Position numbers and translations under genes: made by a program. Below the pieces are notes generated by a model that made no database searches, was not told where the DNA came from, and saw nothing but the letters and a program-made list of their open reading frames with translations. From Calliopum simillimum (taxonomy: Eukaryota > Arthropoda > Insecta > Diptera > Lauxaniidae): a DNA stretch of 64,000 bases. Location of the stretch: assembly GCA_951812925.1 (NCBI GenBank), contig OX638369.1:47797061-47861060 (forward strand). The letters are read 5' to 3'. How positions within the stretch are numbered: position 1 is the first letter of the stretch; every line of letters begins with the position of its first letter. This document shows, piece by piece, positions 37,101-52,100 of the stretch.

Positions 37101-40100
37101 AATGCCTCTGAGAGGGTAAACCAAACGGTGTTATCTGCGATAAGAGCTTATTTAGAATCTGACCATCGAGATTGGGATCTCCATCTTCCTGATATAGAAT
37201 GTGCAATTCGAACAGCTGTTCACTCTTCTACCGGTTTCACACCTTATTTCGCTCTTTTTGGTCAGTCCATGTTTACCTGCGGGGAAGATTATGCCCTGGC
37301 AAGACGTTTAGGTATTTTGGAAGAAGCAGAAATTGATCCACAAAACCGAAAAGATAAAATTAGTGCCCTTAGAAACACAATTAAAGAAAACATACATAAG
37401 AGCTATGAACGCTATGCTCGACAGTACAATAAACATAGTCGTACCATTTTATTTAAGCCAGGTCAAGAGATATACAAGAGAAATTTCATCTTGAGCGATT
37501 TCAGCAAAAATATTAATGCGAAATTTTGTAGAAAATTTTCAAAGTGCAGGGTTGTAAAACCCATTGGTCGGAACATGTATGAGCTGGAAACTCTTCAAGG
37601 GAAATCCCTTGGGATTTTCCACGCTAAAGACATGAAACAATAAATTAAAACTTTACAAGAGTCATTTTTGTTTTTTTTGCTACCGCTCACCATGTTAGCT
37701 TTCTCCTTGTATGCTTAAAATTTATGAGTAATTGATTTTAGCGAAAACTGTACTGCTGAATGTTTATTTCGCTCTCTTTTTATGAATTGCGTGGAGTATT
37801 CTACGTTCTTACGAAGCCTATTTTACATAATACTTATATAAGTATATAAGTTAATGTAGCTTAGATTTAAAACGTAGTTTGGCACATAGCTGTAAAACAT
37901 TTCACTAAACTGAGTACAGAGTAGAATTACTCAGAACCACGTATGTAATAAAATTCGTTCTTACGGTTTCAGATACCAGCGTATAAAATGATAAAAGGGA
38001 TAAATCGGATACAAAGTTTTAGCGTCGCATGATATAAATATTGGATATACATTCCACGGATTTTATAATTTGCGAGTTTTCAACGTCTTTCGTCGGGGTT
38101 GCCGTAATAAATTGAAAATCAACGTTTTGGACTGTTCATAAGGGATAAACAACAAAGGTATACATCGTTTTACGTTTTATTATTTTTAATCCCCCTAATT
38201 CCCCTAAACATAGGCCAAAAATGATCCCAACAAACTATTTTTCTTGGTGTAAACCTTAAAATCGTTTAAGTGTTCATTTTGAGCCCGCAAGGGCATCTTT
38301 TAGGAGTAAAAGATGACGGGAGTAACGACCCCGCGTACCCCAGTGAATCCAAAAAGCGTCTGATCCACAGTGGGCGGCTTATTGGTCAGCGTCTGTTCCC
38401 AGATTGGGCGGCTGTGCACCCTAAGTCCAAAAAAGCGTCTGTTCCCAGATTGGGCGGCTTTTTGGCCAGCGTAAGTTCCACATTGGACGGCTGTGTATTT
38501 TTGTAGGTAACCCTGAGACTGAGGTTGCATTGGATGCGACTTCGTGCGGGAATTCGGTCGTACGACCAAACCATGTTCCGATGAAGCGTGCGGTTGATTT
38601 TGATCGCTTTGTACTTTTCGTACGACTACCGTACTTATTTTATTGAAGCATGCGTTTTTTTTTTCTTTTTCTCGTACGACTTGATTTACGTACGAGGGTG
38701 TATCCAATGTAATCTTAGCCTGGGGTAACTGAGCTATGCTTGAGACCACTCGGCATACAGCCATGTTAAGGCATTCGGCTATTAATTAACTTTTTTTTAA
38801 TATTTGCTTAAAAATTCGTTCCAGACAACAGAACCATAAAGATATGACTGCTTTTGCGCTTGGCCTTGCGTTGGTGTGTTAAAATCACCAAAGGTTCGAC
38901 CAAGGGCAGACGCAGTCTACATCCCTAGGTCCTCTTTTGGACTAAACGGTGGAGGTTTCACCGGGGGGTCTTCATTATGGCAATGTTGGACCCATGGACA
39001 TTTTTTTTTATATATATGTTTTAAGTCTGTTCAATTGCGTTGCACTTGAAATCATACTTTTTTTTTTCTTTTGTCTCACCGTTTCTGATGATCCTACCAC
39101 GAAGAAAACTATTTTAACAGAATACACCATCTACACCTTTTTTTTTGGGTTGATTTCGGAGATTTCCATTTATTTTTCCGGGGATTTCGGATGTATTTCT
39201 GGATTGTTTTTTTGTTGTACTTCGGAAGCCTTACGTTTGAGAGTAGTCCATTTGTATTTTGGAGGTTTCCATTTTAGTCTAGGAGGTGTTCATTTTGATT
39301 TCGGAGGGGTTTCTTTTTGTTTTGATTTCGGAGGTTTTGTACGACAAAAGCACAATTTTTTTTTATATTCGTTACCTTACTAGTAGGATACACACAACAG
39401 ATTTCAATCACATATACCTATTTTAATAACTTTAAAATAAGCAAAATGATTTTGTTGTACAATGCCTCTGGTATTAGGGCAGAAGGACCTTCTGAGGTTA
39501 AGATGGGGTTTTCTTGGATTGAAGTGGGGATTTCTGAGGTGAAGGTGAGTAATTCTCGGACGTGAGTAGGGTTTTCTTGGATGCCATTAAAAGTTTTTGC
39601 GAAATATTTGGACGCCTCTGCTATTAACTTAGAAAAGGGTAGTGCTGCCAAAGAAGCGCCAAGGCATCGATTACATCGGATGTTGAAAAAACTTTTCACT
39701 CATTTTGATCCAGGTTGGGTATAGTATTGACAGTAGCTCTGCAGGCAAGTTTTCTACAAGTGTTGCCATTTACATACATATTTGTATCTAACTTCTGATA
39801 TGTATTTGTGGGAAAAGTCGCAAGCAGAACCTGAACTAATATTTGGTCTTAAGATGTAGTGAGGATTACAACCAAGTGGTCATAGTTTAGGCCCGGCTTG
39901 ATCAGTATGAGCATGAGTCACAATATCTCAGGGTGTGGGCGTGACCTACGTTGGGCGCGTGTGTTTTTGTTTAGCAATTATGATTGGAGAAAGTAAACAA
40001 TACCAATAAGGATTAAAAGCTGTCACAGCCCACTAGCGTTTCTTCGTAGCCTTGAAACTCTAGAGTTTTGTAGCGTGCGACTGCCCTTTAAAAAAAATAT

Positions 40101-43100
40101 ATAAAAGGTGTACGGCAGGATTAATAAATTCGAAGTCAATTTTGCGTTTTAGGAAACACCCTATGTTCTATGCGATATTTCCCGTAATATGTACTAATAC
40201 TATTACACGAAACAAAAAAAAAAAAGATCGGTCAATTGAATGTCACTTTTAAATGACATTGAAATTAAGAGACAAAAATTTTTGGCGCGATCTTGAAACG
40301 TCACCGAAATCTATAGGAATGAGGGAGACCAGAATAGGTTGTTAACTATTTGACGAAAGATTTTGTTTACTGGTATTAGTAAATAGATACCGAAAAATTG
40401 GGCTGTTGGCAACGAATTTAATTTGCCGAGTGGAGTTGCGTTTGGATTTTTGTACGGGTATGACGTGTTCGCGGTAAAAGTATTAAAAAACTATAAAAAA
40501 AGAAAAATGGCGATAAGAAAAATTGGACACATGGCTTTTAAAAAAATAAAATGAAAAGAATTGAAAACTAAAAGGATTTATATAATAAATTAAGAAATTT
40601 GTAATTTGTTATCGTAAATTAAGATTAAGTGAACAAAAAAAAAAAACAAAAAAGTGCGTAGACAGAACCAAAAGAAAGAAAAAAAGGAATTAAGTGCTGT
40701 GCCTTTGTGAACAGTTAAAAAAAAAACAAATTAAGGTGCAATAATCCTTATAGAATAATAAAAAAGGAACTCGTCATAAATTTTACCGGTGCCGCACGTC
40801 GATAAAAGAAAAAAGGAGCAAACAAAACACGAACGCTACGTTAGAATTGAACAGAAGCGCTAAAAAACTACACCGTTGTGAGTAAAAGAGGCGCTCCGAA
40901 AATTGCCCACAGTGGAACAAATTTGAATCATTCTCGCGGAAAATATTTTTATCAGCCGTACTGAACGAGACATAGTGGACAACATCGGACCCCTGTGCAA
41001 ACGCTAAATAAAAAAATGTAATGCCCTAATGGTTGGAAATTATATTGCGACAATATCCAGTGCATAGACAGTGCCACGAAAATTTTTTAAAAATAAAAAA
41101 TATACGAATAATAATTAAAACAGAAAAATAGAAAAGAATAAAAAGTAAAAGAAAAAAAAAGATAATAAAAATTTTAAAATAAAATTTTGAATCAAAAAGA
41201 AAAAAAATAAGAAGTAAAATAAAACAATTTTTTAAAAATAAAATTTTTGATCGAAAGAAAAGAACAGTAAAAATAAAAGAATTTTTAATGAAGACGGTTA
41301 TAAAAACTTATAACTTTACACCACCAAACGGCGATTTCATCAAACAAAGGCAACGAGTTTCATCCACCACCGGCTGTACTTAAAGTTAATGCAGCTTGGC
41401 AGCTGATATAGGCGGAAGGCGTATTTAATAAGGCTTATAGGTATACATTTATATTTTTTTTATATTTATAGGTTAAGTATTTGATATATTTCTTTTATTT
41501 TTTTTCGATACTCATAATATATTTAAATAAGAACTTACAAGAATTGTAAACAGAGGCCTCTTAGGAAAAGAATACTACTTATTAATGTTTACTGATAAAT
41601 TAATTGTTTAAAAAAAAAAAAAAAAAGAAATGAATTTGATATAAAAAGGAAATTGATTTAAAAGCCATCTGTTTTAAAATTTGAAATGGAATAAGTTTCA
41701 GTGTAAGTGGGAGGAGGTTTCCCGAAAGAGTGGATCCATGACGCAGGAGTGGGGATAAGGGGGTTTTATTCCCCCAAGTTCGGAACATGTGAGTAATAAT
41801 TTTTTTTTCCTCTGCGAAAATATTTCCCTTCGCTAAAATTTATTTGGTTTGAGTTTCTTTTTTTTTAGTTTGATTTGATTTTTTTTTGTTTATTATAAGA
41901 AAGGTTTTCTCTTCGTTAAGAAGAGAAAATCTTATTGTCGGACCCTTCGGGTAGATTGGCTGGGTTGAGGACCACCCCTCAAAATGTCGGAGAGCTAGCC
42001 GGGAAAGTTGCCAATCTGCCAAGATCAAGTAAGGGACACCACACCTTACGGAGATGCACATCTTTGGAAGCACATGAAATACGCTTCCGTAGAAGTTGAG
42101 TGAAAGCACACATTTGGAAGCAAATTTTAAGTTCCATTTCACAAAAATTAAATTTTTCTGAAACTTTTGGTAGATTTATTAACTTTTATCAGAATAAAAA
42201 AAAAAATTTGAATTTGAAAAATTTTTTATGCTACGAGTGATGTGCTTCTATTGCGCTCTTCTTGGAAGCAGCTTCCTTTCTTCCCGTTGGGTTTATTTAG
42301 TTTGTTTTAACATTTGTAATTTTTAAAATTTTGCTTTTTTATTATTTCTTTGCTTTTTAATTGTTTTGTTAATCTTTAAGTATTTCTAAATATTTTTGAA
42401 TATATTATCAATGTATGGCCTTTTTATGGGTTTCGAGTTGATTGAATTATTAAATAAATAAATAAATAATACTTCTAGTGCATGGAGAGCCCATAATATT
42501 AATATTTACTGGTGGTGCATCCTCTTCTTTGTTTTTAGTATAACTTGTACGTTGAAAAGTAATATGGGTATTAATGCGTTGATGCGCAGTAGCGAAAATG
42601 CAAGTCTTTTACGCACTAACGCCTGAACGATCAATGTGAATATTTCCATCTTGAGAAATTGCAAAAGTAGTGCGAAATTTTTGGCAATATTTTTGTTATT
42701 TTACTAATATCAAACTTTAGCAAATTGCACTTTCGCAACGACGCAAGGGCATTGCGCATCAACGCGTGAGTTCCCCTAATTTTTGTGTGTGTACTAGTTC
42801 TTAGAAATTTTGAAAATTGTTGAAGTATTATTGTTGTTGTAAACGAGGCATGAAAAAACAACAAAAAATTGTTTTTTTGTTTGTTGTTACTCGAATTTAA
42901 AGTTGTTGTAAAAGCAACGCATGCGTTTGGCTCAGTGATTTGAAAACGCTGACACCCTTGCTCTATATCTGTTTACCCAATTTCTAAAAAATCAATGTAG
43001 TGGTTTAGACGTGAAAGCGTTTTTCCATTAAGGGGCGTAGTACCGCCCACGTTAAAAAAGTACATTCCTATGCACTGCTCCTTCTCACAACCTTTCCAAC

Positions 43101-46100
43101 AAAAAACGAATCAAGCAAATCGGTTGAGATTTAGGTATAGAAACGGACTGAATCGATTTCGTTTGCCTATTTATATATAGATTTGAAATAAGGTTATCTC
43201 TTAATAACAAACATATAATTTTTCCGTTCCGAAAACTTAAAAAGTTAAAATTTTGTTATTTTTTACTAGGCATGTTCTCAATTCTGATTTCGATTGGAAT
43301 CAGAATAGAATCAATCTAAACGTACTCTGCGTTTCGATATTGAAAACCACATTGGAATTACGTTTCAGTAAATTGAATTGAAACCAGTTGCCAATTTTAT
43401 TTATTGCAATAAAATTCCGATTCCATTTTGTTTTTCGAAACGCAAAGCACATTAAGATTGATTCCGTTCCGATTCCGATCGAAATCGGAATTAAAAACAT
43501 GCTTGTATATGTTTTGTTCCGAAAATTTTGTTCTTTTGAGGACCAAAATCGGATGAAAAATTACAGTTCTATTATAGATGTAGTGAATGAATCTGCTAAG
43601 TTACTACCTTCTTCGTCTGCAAGGGCTCGAAATTTTCGTAATAAAATAGGCCTTATAGTAAATAAATATTCTCGAGAATTTATTCTCTTACTTCCTGGTT
43701 TGCAATCGTAAAAGAAAAGCTTCCGGAACGGGAAAATTCGTTGGAAAAATAAGGCTATCGGCAAAAATTTAATAGGGAGTTTTTTCACGTTTATTAGAAA
43801 AACTTACTACCCAACTAGGGGAGTAATATTGCTAGGGATTAATGATGTATCAATGAATAATTATAAATAATGTTTAACAAATCAAAAACTTTAGTACAAC
43901 AGTTTTATAGCTTTCGTATGACACTAATATTTTTAATATCCATCCAAGCGTTTCCAACTTACACCGGTTCTAATAAAACTACATTTCACTTCGTCACTTC
44001 TTTTGTGAAGGTTTTCAGATTTATTTGGCCGAACTCATAGACCATCACCAAATACGTAATTTTTTGATAGTTTTTAATGAAACTTAGATGTTTATACTTT
44101 GTTTTTGTTTTTTTTTTTAGTGGTGCCAATTTTTATTTTGAAAATCCAATAAAGATAAAAAACTAATTTTTAATAAGCAAAGAATTAACTCAATTTTCAC
44201 AATTTTTATTCAGATGCAATTTCTATTGCTTGTTTATCTTTTTTTTTTAAAGTTAGATGTCAAAATCCAGTATGAAATTGGAAAAACGGCGTTGCCATGT
44301 TTTTTTTTTGTGCAAAATGTCAACGGTATTGGAAAAAGTCAGCTTTGCAAACTGGTTATTTCTGAAAATGTCAATGGTATTAAAATAAAACATGTATCCC
44401 TGCAGGAAGGAGAGTTTCCATTCGTGAAATAATCACTACTTGTAGTTCTCCCTCTCGAGAGGGAGTATATTCTCCAGAATCGAAACTCCCTTCAGATTTA
44501 CGATACGGCGCAATATGTTTTTGACAAAAATAAAAAAATTTTAACTTGCAATAGATTTTTTTTTTTTAAATTATCTTAAAATGGAATGTCCAAACAATTC
44601 ACGTTGTTTTATATCTAAACTATATGAGGAGGACTCCAACATTTCGAAATAACCTATATTCTACTGTATTGCAAATCAGACTTGGGGGTTTTGCATTAAA
44701 TTTCATTTTTCACTAAACTTAGTGCTAGTGAAAAAATATTCAATATCAAGGAATTTATTTAGTGTTAGTGCGAAATCTTTCACTATCAAAAAATTCATTA
44801 AGTGGTAATGAAAAAGATTTTCATTATCACTAAATTTAGTTAAAAGTTTTAAATAATATTTCCACTAAATTTAGTGATAGTGAAAATTCATTCACTATCA
44901 AAAAATTGATTTAGTGGTAATGGCAAATTTTTCATTATCACTAAATCTATTGAAAATTAAAATTTGTTCCATTGAATTTAATGAAACTTTAATGAATTTA
45001 TTTTTAAATACGAGCAACTTAATAGATAAAAAATGGATTTTTCAAGCGACGATAGTTTGAAGGATCCTTCCTATTCCCTCCTAAAAAAATCCCGGAAGCA
45101 AAAATTTCAACAAGTATCAATGTAAGACAGATATTATTTGATTTTAACACTTTTGTGTAGTGATATATTTAATTTTTTAGAGATTTAGCTGACGATAGCT
45201 CTTCTTCGTCCTGCAGCAAGTTAGTTATTTGAAAACTTCTATAAAATTGTAGAAAAGGTAAAGCTAAACGAAGGCTTTTCGGGTAAAAACTTGCAAAACC
45301 TTGGAGTAAACGAACAGCCTGGATTTTAATGAAAAATTCTGTTACAAGTTTCATTAAAAGCTTCATTAAATTTATTGATAGTCAAAATTTGTTCCATTGA
45401 TTTTAATGAAACTTTGATGAAAATTTTCTTTAGAAGCTTCATTAAAATTAGTGATAGTAAAATTTTGTTTCATTGAATTAAATGAAACTTTAATGAAAAT
45501 TTTCACTAATGTTTCATTAAATTTAATGAAACAAATTTTCATTATCACTAAATTTAGTGCTATTTTTATTGGATATTTTCATTAAATTTTAATGATAGTG
45601 AAAAACTTTCCACCATCATTTAATGAATTGTTAGATAGTGAAAAATTTTTCATTACCATCAAATGAATTTTTTCATAGTGAAAAAATTTCCACTATCACT
45701 AAATTTAATGGAGAAATTTTCACTATCTATAATTAGATTTAGTGGTAGTGGAAAAAGTTTCACTTTCAAACTATTCATTAAATATTAGTGAAAAGCTCAA
45801 TGAACTAAAAACTTTAGTGCATTACCCCCAAGTCTGTTGCAAATAAATAAATTTTTTGTTATTGTAGTTATAGCATAAATATTGCTTGTTGTAAAAATAA
45901 TTATGTAAAATTGAAGTCTTGAATATTAACATGCATTCTTTTTACATAAATATAATAAACATATAACGTTGTTGTTTTATTGCAGATGCTTATACTTATG
46001 TATAGTGATACGAACTATGTTTTGGATGGTTTTCGAGCTTCCTATTACATATCAAACTGTCTAAATAATTGTCATAATCATGGTAAATGCATTGGTCATG

Positions 46101-49100
46101 AATGTGTTTGTCATGGCGAATGGGTTGGTCCCGACTGTGAGGATGAGGCTTGTCCCAATAAGTGTGGCGAGTCGCAAGGGCGTGGAAAGTGCATCAAAGG
46201 AATGTGTCATTGTGGAAGGGTATGTCTAAATTTAAGTATGTAAAAAGTGATTGTAACAAAATTTTGTTGGTTTTTTCAAAAAATTTTAAACTTTGACCAA
46301 TATACTCTTATACTACTACTATAATGGAAAATAACAAATTATTTATATTGGACACGTAACAGCCGATAACACTGCTCTACAACGTTTTTCTTAGTCTTAA
46401 TACACATCGAAAAATTCCACATTTATTTGTTTTATTCTTAAGGGTTTTAGTGGAAGGCTCTGTGACTTACATGAAAATCCACCAGGAAGCAGTTGGCGTT
46501 GGTTAGCTACTGATGCTGAAGGTATGACACCACGTGCTGCACATACTGCCGTATATATTGACGAAGAAGATGCTCTATATGTTTTCGGAGGCTACGATTT
46601 AAATAATGTCATTAGTTCATTACAAGTAAGTTGCGTATAGCATTCTTTTATATTATATAAACATTTTTTTACATATATATATAGATTTATCGATTTGCTA
46701 CCAGTCAGTGGGAAGATGAATGGGGCATTTCTTTGCAAGATCGTCGACATTTCTATCATCCACCAAAAATTGATAATACTTTGCTAAAAGCTGTACTTCA
46801 ACACAAAAATGAAGATGAAGCTAAACTATGGGGGTTAAATAGTGATGTTTCATTTTTTCGCAATATTTTGTACACCCTAGCTGAGTCTAATTTACATCAA
46901 CGACGTGTTCGTTCATCAAATTTACCACCTGAAACAAACGGTACAGATGAAAAATTGCCTGAATTTTTAGAGGATATCTTAGAAGAGGTTGCTAATATCA
47001 AATCAAATGGACCATATGGAGATACAGATGAAATAAAAGAATATTTGGAAGATATTTTGGAGGAAGTAACTGATAATACACCGCACGGTCGATATGGACA
47101 TGCAGCCGATAAAGTGCCAGGTAAAATAAAAATACTTAGTAACAATGAGAGTATTTCACAAATTGTGTGAATTGAACCCCTTTTGGTACTAATGATGGTT
47201 TTTGCATTACATTTGGACCATTTTTGGTACAATTGATCGACTTTGCATATACTTGAACCATTTTTTGTTATAATTGATAATGTCAGTAAATTTAATCTAG
47301 TTTTAGGTGTAGTTCATTATGAACTACTTACAAAACAACTAGACCAAAGATGGGACTATTGAGGCAATTGTCCTACAAGTTTCTAAAAAAACAATACCTA
47401 CATTTTTAATGTTTAAATAATCTCGATATCTCTATTCTTTAAACTTTCTGTCAAAAAAAAAAAAAAAAAAAGAGTAAAAATTATTTATTTATTTATTTCA
47501 TATATTTAGCAAAGTCTAATAGCCTTATCATGTATGACGAACGAATCGTTTTACTGATTTTCAACAGCTTATATCCTCCAAGTTAAAAGATGATTTGAAT
47601 TTTATGCTTACAAACTTTATTCTTTGAACTAAAATGAACGCTTAGGTTATAGTAAGTTCTTAATAAAAAGTTTTAATAAGTTGATATTAATGAGTGAAAA
47701 TCAGTCACTTTATTCGTTCGTCATACATGATAAGGCTATTAGAGTTGCTCTATCACGTATGGTCTTGAGATATTCTATTCTAAAAGTTCAAAAACATAAT
47801 TTTTGAGGTTATATAGTGAACGCACAAAATTGTTTTACTTCTTTCTACTAAATGCATCGTTTAGTACTATTCTTCGTCTTCAAAATAAGCTATGATTTGG
47901 TCATGCATGATTTTCTTTTAAAAGTTATGACCATTTCAAAATGATACCTGAAGTTAAACATTATATGTGGCATCCAGTAGAGATGTGCCCTTTTCAAAAT
48001 TCATTTCCGTCTTAGCGACCAGATATAAGTACCATTTTTATACATAAAATGGGATTATATGCGTAGATGAAAAAAAAAAAATCTCGCAAAAGTCAATATC
48101 GAAAAAATTCGGAAATGTAACCTTTTCGAATTTGCAAATTCAATTATTAGTCGAAATTTGTTTTTTGAAAAGCAACAAACATTATTAATACACGAATAAG
48201 TTAGTTAAGAGTTCAACTTCCGACAAAGAATTCCACAAATGCTATACCCTTCCTTGCTACTTTGTTAGAATACGCTCTTTTATGATAACACACGAAATTA
48301 TGTATGTATGTATTCTCCTTTAACTCCTAGGAGGAGCATAGGGCCAATATGAAATCTCTCCATTTGTCACGATCCCTTGCGATGACTTTGACACGAAATT
48401 AAATAAATCATAAATATTTCTTTCAGGTGGTTTTGTTATATTTGGTGGAAAACATGCGAATGGAACTTTTTATAATGATTTGTGGTTCTACAATAACACC
48501 GAAAGTGGTGGTAAATGGAAGCTTTTGGCAACAAAATCTGAATTACAGCCACCAGCGTTAGCACGTCACACTATAACCTTGGCCGGTGATTATTTATATC
48601 TTTTTGGAGGAAGCTTAGAGACGGGGGAATTTTCTTCAAAGTAAATATTCTAGTAAACTCATATCTAAATCATAAACAATTTTAATATATATATTTTTTT
48701 TAAATTAGAATATTTCGCATACGTCTACCAATGCTTGCAACAACAGATAACAATCCAGGCGATGATGGTCAATGGGAATTAGTACGACCACGTGGTGGAA
48801 AATCACTAGATGTGCGTCTTGCTGCACATACTACAGTATACTATAAAGCAACTAATTCTTTAATTGTTTTCGGTGGTATTATGACGAGCTTAGCACGTTT
48901 TTCCAAACTATCCGATCGAATTTATGCATTTCAGTTAGACAAATATCATTGGACCGAAATATTGTATCCACGCACTGCTTTACGAGACACAAATATACCA
49001 CGTGAAAGAGCTTTTCACTCAGCTACTATATCTGGAAACTATATGATAGTTTTTGGTGGCTACACTCATCGACATAACAAAGATGAAATCTGTTATGATA

Positions 49101-52100
49101 ATCAAATGTATTGGTATCATTTGAGCTGTCACATTTGGATTAATCAAGTAATATCAGCCGATGATAATCTATATCCGAAAAAGCAGGGTGTCTTTGCACA
49201 TGCAGCAACACTTCGGCGTAACAATACCTTACTTATAGTTGGAGGTTATCATGGAAATGTGAATGCTGATTTGTTTGCTTATGAATTACCTCAGGTATTG
49301 CGCCCAGGACAGGAAATGTCATGTCGCTTGCATACATCTCATACGGCATGCCTTTCAAATCCTGAATGTGGTTGGTGCTCAGCGGATAGCAGCTGTTATG
49401 GGCGCACAATTTTTGCAAATTGTACCACAAATTTGCAAACAACACGTTGTCCAGGCATATGTCCTTCCCTTGGTGATTGTCATTCTTGTTTAGTTCATGG
49501 CACACAGTGGAATACCATAAATGTCGACAATTATTTTTCCGTTGCTGGAAAATTGGGGTTGAATGAGTGTACGTGGTGTGTGCAAAATGCTAAATGTCAT
49601 CATCGCGATGATAATTATGGTATCTGTGGCGAAGATACACCATCTCATAGTCCCGGTTGGTGGGGAGAAAAAGGAACTGAGATTCGTCAACCTGAACAGT
49701 GCACTAATAATGATAGAAGACCAGGATTAACATACGTTAAATATCATTATCCGGTGAATTTAACAATGCCGGACTACGTTGCAATCGTTAATGCTACTAT
49801 GGTTGATTTCGCATCACCTACGCCAATCTCAGAAATGGAAAAAAATTTAAATGGTGAAATGTTGGCAAGACTTTTAGGTTTTGTGCGTCCGCAAAAAAAT
49901 TGGGAAGAACCATCTGAAATACAAGTATGCACAAGTTATTCCACAGCTGTTTTGAGAGCGGGCCTTGGTAGTACTTTGGATTCATTAAAAGATTTAGCTA
50001 ATCAAACAACACAACAGTCATTTTGTAGCAATGTTGAGATCCCAAGCACTGAGCAGCCATTTTTAATTGATTTTCAGGTAAGTGTTTCATTCTCGCTTGG
50101 TGACAGGCAGCGATTTTATTACTATTTTATTGACCAGCACTATGATGACTTATGAAAATTATACAATTGTGATCACGTTATAATGATTTCTTTATATAAT
50201 AACTCTGCTTAACAAATTTGATATACACAAATAATAGTTTGCACCATCCGGTGCGAAATTTAAACCACTATTAAAATCATGGGCCTTATAATGAAGAAAC
50301 GTTCTCGAGAATTTTTTCACTAGATACAATCGCAAAAAAAAATATTTTGGAAGGTCAAATAGAAAGTAAGGTTATCGGCAATAATTTGGGAGCGAATATT
50401 TTGAAATTTTTCCGATGTTTATATCCCCAAAACTAGTTCCGAGCGACAGTTTTTGATTACATAATCTTTCTTAGAATTAAAAGCTTCATACAATATACAT
50501 ACTAGGCTCGAAAAAATAAATATGAGGTGTCACTAAATTAAACTTGACTCAAATTTATCAATGAATAGCAATGTTACTTTTAACTTCGTGACTTTTTTTT
50601 ATTAACGATGCTCCGTCAGCTTATCATAAAGTGTGAATGTTTGGAGACTTATTTGGACGAACTCATAGACAGTCACGAATTTTGTAATTTTACTTTGTTT
50701 TTAATGATATTTATATGTTTGTATTTTGTTAAATTTTTTTTTTAACCTTAGCTGTCAAAGCAGTGTCAGTGCCAACTTTTCATTTCCCACCACAATGAAT
50801 AAAAAACGCATTTTTTAATCATAAAAGCATGAAAAATATACTATTCTGAGAAATTTATTTTTTAAATAATCGCTGTTCTGTATTGGTAATATATGTGCAA
50901 AGATGTCAAAACTAGCTTGTGAGTAGAATCACCCATAAACAATGTTTTAAACGTCTTTAAAATTGAATGCTTTAAAGTGATAATAAGGAATTTTATAGCG
51001 TGGTTGAAATTGGGAAAAAAAACCTTAACGCCCTGAACACTAACCCACTGTTTGGTGTGAAAAGCAAAAAGTTGGCATCACTAAATATATCAAAGTCAAT
51101 GGAAAATACTAGGGCTGCATGCAGTTTTTATACCCTACACCCAGGGTATATTCACTTTGTCCTTCCGTTTGTAACGCAGAGAAGGAGGCATGGCAGATAT
51201 GGAAAAGTATATTCTTGATCAGCGTCACCTCCTGAGTCGATATAGCCATGTCCGTCTGTCTGGCTGGCTGGCTGGGTGGCTGGCTGGCTGGGTAACGGCT
51301 GTGTGTGGAAATACATTTTTTGGGAAAACTAAGCAAAATAATTCAATGAAATTTGGTGCACAGCCTCCATCGTCAAAGTTAGCTCGGGGGATTGAAAATG
51401 AGCGAAATCGGCCAACGAACACGCCTACCGCCCATACAAAAAATATCTTCAAAATGCAAATTTTGGAGTATATTTCACAACAATGCAACCAAAATACACA
51501 TAAATACTACGAATTGTCAGCGCAAGCTCTGAGAAAAAGCTGGTCGAATTCGGACAAGAGGGCGTGGCACCTCTCATATAAGCGAAAGCTTCAAAACGCT
51601 CTACTGAAAGTGTTTTTTGAGATAATCAATCTAGATTTGACTCGGACACTAAAAACTATAAATGCAAGCTTTAAGCAAAAACTGGATAAAATCGGACAAG
51701 AGGGCGTGGCTCCTCCCATATAAGCAAAAGCTTCAAAACGCTATTCTGAAAATATTTTTTCAGATAATCCAACCAAATTTCACTTAAATACTAAGAACTA
51801 TAAATGCAAACTCTGAGAAAAAACTGGGTGAATTTCGAGGGCGTGGCACCTCCCACATTAGCAAAATTTTCAAAATACTGCTGTGTAGGGTATTTAATGT
51901 TTGGCCAGGCCAAAGGTAACACCCTTACTAGTTTTTTTTTTTTTTTTTGAGAAAATTGAAAAAAATTTTAAGCAAAAAGTATCCCTGCTGGAAATCGAAT
52001 TTTTATTCTCAAAATATTCATGATTGCATGAATGATTCCTCTTGAGAAAGGAATATATTCTCAAAAGAGAAATTCTAGACAAATTCGTGATAAGGCCAAT

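Larger units (their letters stand above)
29681..42047 (+). mobile_element. Complete Ty3/gypsy LTR retrotransposon, Osvaldo/Ulysses-like
   Basis: The element spans 12.36 kb between 4-bp CCTT duplications (29681-29684 and 42044-42047). The intact repeat elsewhere in the window shows the empty site reading CAGCATGTCCTA, supporting a true insertion. LTRs of 1976 and 1975 bp start TGTAGCG and end ACCACA. The primer-binding site TGGCGCCCAA begins three bases after the 5' LTR. gag, then pol (protease, RT, RNase H, integrase) are both open, with pol in the -1 frame. No env is recognised. The LTR length, a tRNA-Lys-type primer site and domain order recall Ulysses and Osvaldo of Drosophila; lineage should be settled by an RT tree. 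Confidence 0.93.

Noticed and set aside
38949..39383. Possible env or extra ORF of the LTR element
   Set aside because: Its FGG-type repeats come from a short tandem DNA repeat; no signal, cleavage site or anchor pattern typical of env.
51190..51723. 177-residue frame in Megf8 intron 6
   Set aside because: It lies in repeat family G and recurs, broken, at 61453-62083 (-) and 10393-10835; no domain and a GGCT microsatellite in the frame.
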